A DNA stretch of 64,000 nucleotides from Misgurnus anguillicaudatus (taxonomy: Eukaryota; Chordata; Actinopteri; Cypriniformes; Cobitidae), in the NCBI RefSeq assembly GCF_027580225.2, contig NC_073339.2, forward strand, positions 38,368,501 through 38,432,500, in the 5' to 3' direction. Numbering within the stretch: the first letter of the stretch is position 1; every line of letters begins with the position of its first letter. The notes below the pieces were generated by a model, which was given only the letters and a program-made list of their open reading frames with translations, was not told where the DNA came from and searched no databases. The position numbers were made by a program, and so were the translations under genes. Of this stretch, positions 35,475 through 64,000 are shown piece by piece.

Positions 35475-35694
35475 ACAATTTCAAAAAAAGTACTTTATTG
35501 ATATGTCCATATATTATACATAATTATGTTTTTTGAAAGAAAGGGGAAAACAAATTGGAGAGCGAGAGAAAATGTGGAAAAATGGGTGTTTTGAGGAATG
35601 GGATTACAGTATTTATAAATAGGTATATGCAAACAGAGCCATGGGTTAGATTCAGAACAGATGTCTGTGAATCGGTGAATCAGATCGGGGGCTT
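35475..35694 (-). other. pcdh10: pcdh10 3' UTR with poly(A) signal
   Basis: Downstream of the stop the minus strand carries an AATAAA hexamer at 35499-35494. This gives a short 3' UTR of about 220 nt. The true cleavage site is not visible, and longer UTRs using distal signals are possible. Confidence 0.5.
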
Positions 35695-58910
<23,216 letters not shown>

Positions 58911-59530
58911 TTCCAAACAACAAGTGCGCTCCTCTCTATTCCCTCTCGCTCGCTCTCTCCGTGTCTGTCTGTGCGCAGTTTCTTCTCCGATCACGGCTTA
59001 GGAATTACCCATTGCCTTTGTCCAAAAATACATATGCGATGTGTAACTTTCCAAACGAACAAGAAGGCTCCTGTGTGGTATGTCAGCCTGAAACCATGTC
59101 GCCATACGCGCAAAGTCCATAGCCATTTGATATCTCAGGGAGTGCGCGATGTAGTAGTCCGTGCGTCAGAACAAGACATTGCAGAATCTACAGATGACCC
59201 AATCCTTAATGATGGGGAGCCAAATCTTTCCAAAACTATTTTGCCCAGTACATGAACCAGTCAGTTCCTCGTGAACAAAAACATAAAAATCCTCAAATGC
59301 GAACTATTGCATATAGATAACACTTTATGCACGTAGTTTTCTTATGGTCCCCAGTATGTACAGGATGCTTAGAAATCCGTGGATGTCTCCTTGTCGACTT
59401 CTGCAAAGAGAGTGAGCGTCCGTGCGTTGTTTTGCGCAGAGCTCTTCCTACCAGCGCCCAATGGAAACCCCGGAGTGCCAGCGCTGCGACAGCTGATTGG
59501 TCCGTGGGAACGTCAATCAAAGCTCCCTCT
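58911..59530 (-). promoter_or_regulatory. pcdh10: pcdh10 5' UTR and putative promoter
   Basis: The 600 bp upstream of the start codon are moderately GC-rich and free of recognisable repeats. On the minus strand there is a CCAAT box in GGACCAATCAGC (59503-59492) and an inverted CCAAT at 59458-59462. A TGACGTT CRE-like half site lies near 59510. No TATA box stands out. Transcription probably starts between about 59300 and 59450 (inference). An upstream in-frame ATG at 58994 lies in the proposed leader. Confidence 0.45.
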
Positions 59531-61683
59531 TTAGTGCGCGCTCACAAGCTCACTCCAGCGCCCCTTTCTTTAAACGGAGAATGAGAATTGATTTACATGT
59601 CTTATAAAGTCAAACAGGCACTTTCAAGGTAAATATTAGCACGAGAAAACACGCTTACCTGAGCTCTCCCTCCACATTTTTTCCAGTTTTTATTTGCTAG
59701 TTTATAAATGCATCCCATTAATTTGCTTGTCTACTTTATTATTAAGCGTTTTGTTATAAAAATATACAAATCCATGTGCGATTTTAGGCAGTAGTTTGAT
59801 GAATGTGATCATTAGCGATAAATGATAAGTAATTCATAATGATGACATGCAGATTTAGGATGCAAGGGAAAGGTGTGTGCGCGTGTGTACTTTTAGTATG
59901 CGGTTCACGAGCACGCATGCCGGGAGCTCGTGCATGCGGAGGAGTCCTGGCTTCAGAAGCTAATGAGATTTTGTCATGCATCAGTTTGTTTACTGACGAG
60001 CTTCATGTCGGTAAACATTTCTCTATCATTTTCTACATTAATTTCCCTCAGTTTTATTCCCGGGTACAGGCAAGCGACAGGTTAAACCGATCGGTTGACA
60101 TCAAGAAACAAACCCACCGTGTACGTTTCTCCCTGCCTCCGTTATAAACCAACGTGTGGGTGCTGTTGCGATCTTGCTAATGGTCAGAAAGTTTTTTTCC
60201 GCTTCGTGTTTGTGTAGCAATCAGTTACCGGTCCGTGTAAGCTCACGCGCTGTGTGACGTGCACACTGCGCCCTCTACCAGACAAACCACGAACTACTAG
60301 GGCACGAGACGGGCATTATTCAGTTTTATTTTAATCCCAAATGTCATGTTTGCGAAAATGCCTGTTATAATTTTTATGTTTTCATTATATTTCAAATTTC
60401 TCTAAGTTTAGCAATGCTCCGGTAAGAAATTGTTTTAAAACGATTTGTTTACAGAACTGGTTTGTATGAGGGATGCTCAAACTCACTCAGATGACATTGT
60501 AATATTAGCAAAAACAAAGAAAGGAACAACTATTTTATTAAAATGTGCTACATGTCACGAATGTTTATTGTTGCCTTACATAAATGATAAACACCTTACA
60601 ATAATGATGTTATTGTTAATAAATGCATTTCTTAACGTGAACTAAAGAACAATACAGTATTTATTAATCTTTGTTCATCTTAGTTAATACCAATACAATT
60701 GTTCACCCTAGTTCATTGTGCATTAATCAACTGATTTTAAAAATGTATTAGTAAATGCTGAAATTAGCATTAACACAAGTAAGATTACTTGGATACAAGC
60801 GTCTGCATGCATAAATGTAAATCATAAACAGTTCTTAAAAACAGGAACTCCTTAAAGGTTTATGTTTCTGCACTGCTAGATGCATTTCATCAAACAACAG
60901 CGCCGCCCAGCGGTTAATTAAATCATTTGAACTTCCCCGTCTATGTGTTCTAGGTGTTGATTATCTGGGCTATAAGGGGGTGTACATAATTAAGCAGCTT
61001 TAATGCGAAAATCATTTTGAGGGACTGTAAATAAGCATTTGTGACAGACTCTGTAACCCACCTAAGGTGAAGATGATTGACAGAGTTTTAACAAAGAGCA
61101 CCAGAAACAAAGTTATAGTAAAAATACATTTAAAGTTATTTGCTTAAAATATAGCACATTTTATGCATTTGACAGAATAATTTATTCAAAGCAACTTACA
61201 GTGCATTCAAGGTATACATTTATATTAGTGTGTGTGCACCCTGTGGATCAAACCCATGACCTTTGTGTTGCTAACGCAAAGCTAAATTGAGCAACAGTTA
61301 GAGAAAAAAAAGTTAAAAGATGTTACCTAGAAGAAAAAAAATGCATTTTTAGTTTTATTAAAAGTTTTTGCCATTTCGTTTCACGCTGTCTATCTCCCTG
61401 GTGGATTGATTTGTGTTTTGTAAATCAGTACATCTTGCACAGCAGGAGGGTGATAGGTGTTACTCCCTTTAGCCTCCCCCCAAATTCACCCACACCTTAC
61501 ACACTAAACACATCTTTAACTTAAAATCAGTGTCTTTGTGTGTTAGTCAGAGTAGGACGAGGTAATGATATTGCGCCATTTGAAGAAATGAAAAGACGGT
61601 TGCCAAGATATGATGTGATGAGCATCTGTCGATTTCCCCAGCAACCGACCAATAATTGTTCTCTTTTCATCTCTGTCTCAGTT

Positions 61684-61687
<4 letters not shown>
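59531..61687. other. 5' flank of pcdh10: no gene; SINE on minus strand at about 61190-61300
   Basis: On the minus strand, GTTGCTCAATTTAGCTTTGC, GTTAGCAACACAAAGGTCAT and GGGTTTGATCC form a tRNA-derived SINE head with B box. The tail CACTGTAAGTTGCTTTG follows. A second tail-like CTTGGATACAAGCGTCTGCA lies at 60790-60810. Short open frames near 59839 and 60445 carry no recognised domain. Confidence 0.5.

Positions 61688-61732
<45 letters not shown>
61688..61732 (+). repeat. (CT)n microsatellite
   Basis: About 22 CT units ending in TTTCTCTC. Confidence 0.97.
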
Positions 61733-61737
<5 letters not shown>

Positions 61738-63235
61738 AGTAATATCATTCTGTAAAATGATGTCTGGACTGAGATGGGCTTCACTGTGTTTGATTTTGCT
61801 CAGATCCTATCAAACTCTTTTAAAGATTTAAACCTCGCTCATCCCTCCCAAATCCCACCTTACACTACTCAACATAAAACACTGGTGTTGTTCAAATATG
61901 ATGTGAGAACAGTGAGATTGAAGTCAAAGTTTGCTGACACTAAGCCGGACCAATTCTCCAGTAAATGGGCTATTACGCTCATGACACACACCGAGCATTT
62001 GACTGGCTAGAGGACTTTAACACAGATTTTCTTCTCATCCAAGGTCTAGGATCTGTAAAGCTGTCATTGATTGCGTAAATGTGCAAGTTAATTGGCTTTT
62101 GGAGTGGCGCCATTGTGATTTGTGGATGAATAGCGAATCCAAATGTGTGTGTGTGTATGTTTAATGAATCCTGTGAGTATGTACTGTATGTGTATAGAGT
62201 GGGGTGTGCGTGATCATGAGCACACTTGTTTTTTGCCATTTTAATGCCCTATCAATTCACCTTGAAGATAAGTACTGTAGTAGAAGTAGTGTGAATGTTA
62301 AAAAGCTTTTGGTGGCCCTGGAAACATGCACACATACTAATATACTGTATGTTACCCAACAATGGGTATATATACAGAGAGAGACAGCGTTAGGGGGAAG
62401 TGCTACTCTGCGATTACCTCTGCAGCTGTAGCAAACAAGTAGAAACAATCCATCAAGCGTCAACGCCTTTCCAGATTTTAATTAATTACACTAACTTGGG
62501 ACAAGGTCAGAGGCGTGCCGCGGGAATGGCAGGGGATGGATCGATACGGGCATGCGCGCTCCCGCGATGCAGGGTATTTTGCTGAAGTTATTAAGAAGTT
62601 TGAGTTGTTTTGTGTCCGGCCTTTGTTCAGGCCTCACGATTTAATTATCCCACACAGACGCAGCGGCGTGTTAAACGCACATGGAAAATACAAACACATT
62701 CATCGAATTTAACATCTCCATTATGATGAAACAATGCAGTTTTAGTCCTGATCCCGTGTGCTGCAGGGAAAGGAAAGGGAGAGACAGGAAGAGCGCGTGA
62801 AACACATTTTTCATTCGATTGGGGCTCTTAGCAATCGACCTAATGGAAATACGATTCTTATCTTCGGCCCAGGGAGACTGGCTCTTTAATTTACTCATAG
62901 ATCATCGCGCTATGCGGCCGATCCCTGTTTACTCGAATTGCTAAGTACAGTCATATAATGTAAACGACTCTCTCATTCATAACTGAATTAAAGAGACGAA
63001 ACATCCAGTTATGATACTCGTTGTAAATTGCCTTTTACTCCTGGACGGCACAGATTGTTTCTTCATTAAAATTAACTGTATGAATTCATGAAAGGGAAGA
63101 AATTTGGTGACATTTATCAATCCATTTATATTGTGTATTGAAATGTATTTTTCTTTCCAATGTGTGGATTTCAGCACCACGGACAGCGAAACAACTTAGA
63201 AACAACATTTCAGTCATGTGTATTGGCCCAAAATG
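61733..63235. other. upstream flank, repeat-poor; candidate regulatory DNA at 61880-62130 and 62450-62900
   Basis: No gene recognised. These blocks look single-copy and carry homeodomain-like TAATTGG/TTAATTAATTA words and GC-rich patches. Conservation is untested. Confidence 0.35.
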
Positions 63236-63816
63236 CATTTGGTTTACATTAAATACAGCAGAATGTGTTTGGGCCCCCCCTCAACAATTTTTTTATTAAA
63301 AAATAAAGAAATTACAATTTTTTTAAAAAAGAACAAAGTTGGGCTAAAATTAGCATTAGGTACAGAAATCAAATCAAATGAATCATAACACTGTCTTTAT
63401 TAATGACACAGACTTAAGTTGGTTAATTGAAGCACATACCTGGTTTCTGCCTAATCTATACATAAACCTAAGACATAAACTAAAGTTTTTATTGGAAAAA
63501 GAATACTGTGAAGATCATTTTGTTTGTATGTTCCCTGTCAAGAACAGAAAGATGTTATGTTTGCTTGCTTTCTGAAACGCATCTCTCCATGTGTGCACTA
63601 CTGAGTGCACCTAAATGCACGCTGGCACGTGCACACACAGACGGAGGACGAATTACAAATGTTACATTGTTTTTCCGTGCTCTATTCCTCAAATGTATGT
63701 TAATTTAAGTTATTTAATTGTAAAAAGAAAAAACAAAGCAATTAGGGGCCCCATGGTGGCACACGGGGCCCCAAGCAGCCGCTTAGTTCGCTTATGCCTC
63801 GAACTGGCCCTGGGTT
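63236..63816. mobile_element. probable hAT remnant with GGGGCCCC ends
   Basis: The right end, inversely CAGGGCCAGTTCGAGGCATA, followed by GGGGCCCCGTGTGCC-type sequence, matches the CAGGGCC hAT terminal type. GGGCCCCCCCTCAACAATTT at 63262 may belong to it. The left terminus was not found. Confidence 0.45.
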
Positions 63817-64000
63817 GCTAAGAGCTGCAGACAAATTTCAAAATGATGCTATGTGTTAGTCAACAAGACACTGATTAAGATGACATAACATTGGTTTTGG
63901 TATCTTACACACCCAACTCAGAAACAGAAAAATACGATATAAAAATATGTTGAATATGATGAAAAATTTTACTTACATGCCACCAAAACACACTTTCAAC
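63817..64000. other. window end, nothing recognised
   Basis: AT-rich sequence without gene or repeat identity. Confidence 0.4.

Noticed and set aside
58911..58994. Upstream in-frame ATG of pcdh10 at 58994
   Set aside because: It would place 28 charged residues before the signal peptide. The ATG at 58910 fits family proteins better, although the upstream one cannot be excluded without transcript data.

Overview
The window is vertebrate nuclear DNA and most likely comes from a cyprinid (otophysan) teleost. The reasons are a spliced delta-2 protocadherin gene with clear Pcdh10 sequence, a V-SINE resembling the zebrafish DANA family, tRNA-derived SINE heads and tails of fish type, dense small DNA transposons (hAT, TTAA-flanked palindromes, PIF/Harbinger-like), and long (CT)n, (CA)n and (TA)n microsatellites. 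The species cannot be fixed from sequence alone.

The one gene I can support is pcdh10 (OL-protocadherin) on the minus strand. Its coding sequence is join(35695..36044, 52613..52719, 55124..55182, 56421..58910), read in reverse, and gives 1001 residues. The large first exon encodes the signal peptide, six cadherin repeats, the membrane span and about half of the cytoplasmic tail. Three small exons finish the tail. All splice sites are GT-AG and all phases agree. A CCAAT-containing, GC-rich promoter candidate lies near 59440-59530, and a poly(A) signal lies at 35494-35499. A retained-intron short form of 844 residues is also possible.

Positions 1-35460 lie downstream of the gene and are a transposon graveyard. 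They hold several hAT elements with perfect 8-bp target duplications (797-3098 with 2276-2918 nested inside it; 3583-5288; 12613-13123; 15947-17122). They also hold long hairpin elements flanked by TTAA, a three-level nest at 26793-28687, SINEs, and a broken RecQ-like helicase exon (9537-9898). Islands that look single-copy, such as 29340-29830, may be conserved non-coding sequence.

Intron 3 (36045-52612) holds a very young, non-autonomous LTR retrotransposon with an 11-nt self-priming signature (39359-40506). It also holds a 2.3-kb inverted-repeat element studded with CCGTCAC motifs and a CACT minisatellite (42161-44474), and a satellite array of about 21 units of roughly 142 bp (47405-50360). 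Intron 2 holds a nested palindrome set between microsatellites (53013-54504).

Positions 59600-64000 are 5' flanking DNA with a few repeats and some possible regulatory islands. No bacterial-type operon, CRISPR array, rRNA or intact tRNA gene was seen.
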